Below, one piece after another: positions 14,038 through 14,108 of a stretch of 14,108 nucleotides of DNA. How positions within the stretch are numbered: position 1 is the first letter of the stretch; each line of letters opens with the position of its first letter. The notes under the pieces are model-generated. The model had not been told where the DNA came from and did not search any database. It saw nothing but the letters and a program-made list of their open reading frames with translations. A program made the translations under genes and the position numbers. The stretch comes from Brevibacterium picturae (GTDB taxonomy: Bacteria; Actinomycetota; Actinomycetes; Actinomycetales; Brevibacteriaceae): NCBI RefSeq assembly GCF_030453725.1, contig NZ_JAKDJU010000079.1, positions 1 to 14,108 on the forward strand. Reading direction: 5' to 3'.

Positions 14038-14108
14038 TCAGTTCTTGCCGTCGGGCTCGTCGGTGTTTTCCGGGTCCGCCTCGGTGCTGTCCGGGTCCGC
14101 CTCGGCGG
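14038..14108 (-). CDS. 3' end of a gene with an acidic heptapeptide-repeat tail (possibly otsA)
   Basis: Only the last 22 codons and the TGA (14040-14038) are inside the window. They encode an acidic, disordered tail with two heptapeptide copies, EADPDST and EADPENT, followed by the related DEPDGKN. At DNA level TCCGGGTCCGCCTCGG occurs twice, 21 bp apart. No domain can be seen. A trehalose-6-phosphate synthase (OtsA) is the likeliest identity because it often precedes otsB and the spacing is only 63 nt, but this is inference from context. Confidence 0.6.
   Translation of the reverse strand, partial: AEADPDSTEADPENTDEPDGKN

Overview
This window looks like chromosomal DNA of a high-GC actinobacterium. 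The evidence is the codon bias (G/C at third positions, long shadow ORFs on both strands), a CsoR-type copper regulator, a CseB/CseC-like two-component pair, a GH15 trehalase-type protein and a mycobacterial HtdZ-like MaoC dehydratase. Micrococcales, perhaps Brevibacterium, is my best guess, but no rRNA or marker gene here proves it. I see no mobile element, CRISPR array, tRNA or rRNA.

Layout. 1-1836 (-): a three-module MOSC / flavin reductase / [2Fe-2S] ferredoxin protein. 1965-4812 (+): a copper-efflux operon, csoR-copZ-copA, with a CsoR operator inside its own promoter. It ends at a strong hairpin shared with a convergent acyl-CoA ligase gene (4876-6522, -). 6653-6916 (-): a small two-helix membrane protein. 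7062-10034 (+): a tightly coupled lipoprotein / response regulator / histidine kinase operon resembling Streptomyces cseA-cseB-cseC but without an adjacent sigE. The response regulator has a linker of about 130 residues between its two domains. The kinase gene overlaps the convergent DUF1990 gene (10031-10585, -) by 4 bp, and a perfect 12-bp inverted repeat lies just before the overlap. 10739-11191 (+): a MaoC/HtdZ-like hydratase divergent from DUF1990, with a dyad-symmetric site upstream. 11329-13974 (-): a trehalose-6-phosphatase fused to a GH15 trehalase/glucoamylase-like domain. It lies behind the 3' end of a truncated gene with an acidic heptapeptide tail (14038-14108, -), which by context may be otsA.

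How the genes work together. CsoR senses Cu(I) and controls CopZ (chaperone) and CopA (Cu(I)-exporting ATPase). The lipoprotein/RR/HK set is probably an envelope-stress sensor. The OtsB-GH15 fusion and the possible upstream otsA would form and turn over trehalose. The acyl-CoA ligase and the MaoC hydratase suggest fatty-acid or related acyl-CoA metabolism but are not adjacent.

Regulatory theme. Five gene starts (MOSC protein, csoR, acyl-CoA ligase, small membrane protein, DUF1990) have a TANNNT hexamer exactly 6 nt before the ATG, as expected for leaderless transcripts. Genes inside operons (copZ, copA, RR) use Shine-Dalgarno sequences and overlapping stops and starts. No intergenic stretch exceeds 300 bases. 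The longest (10586-10738, 11192-11328, 6917-7061, 6523-6652, 1837-1964) hold promoters, hairpins and short repeats, described individually.
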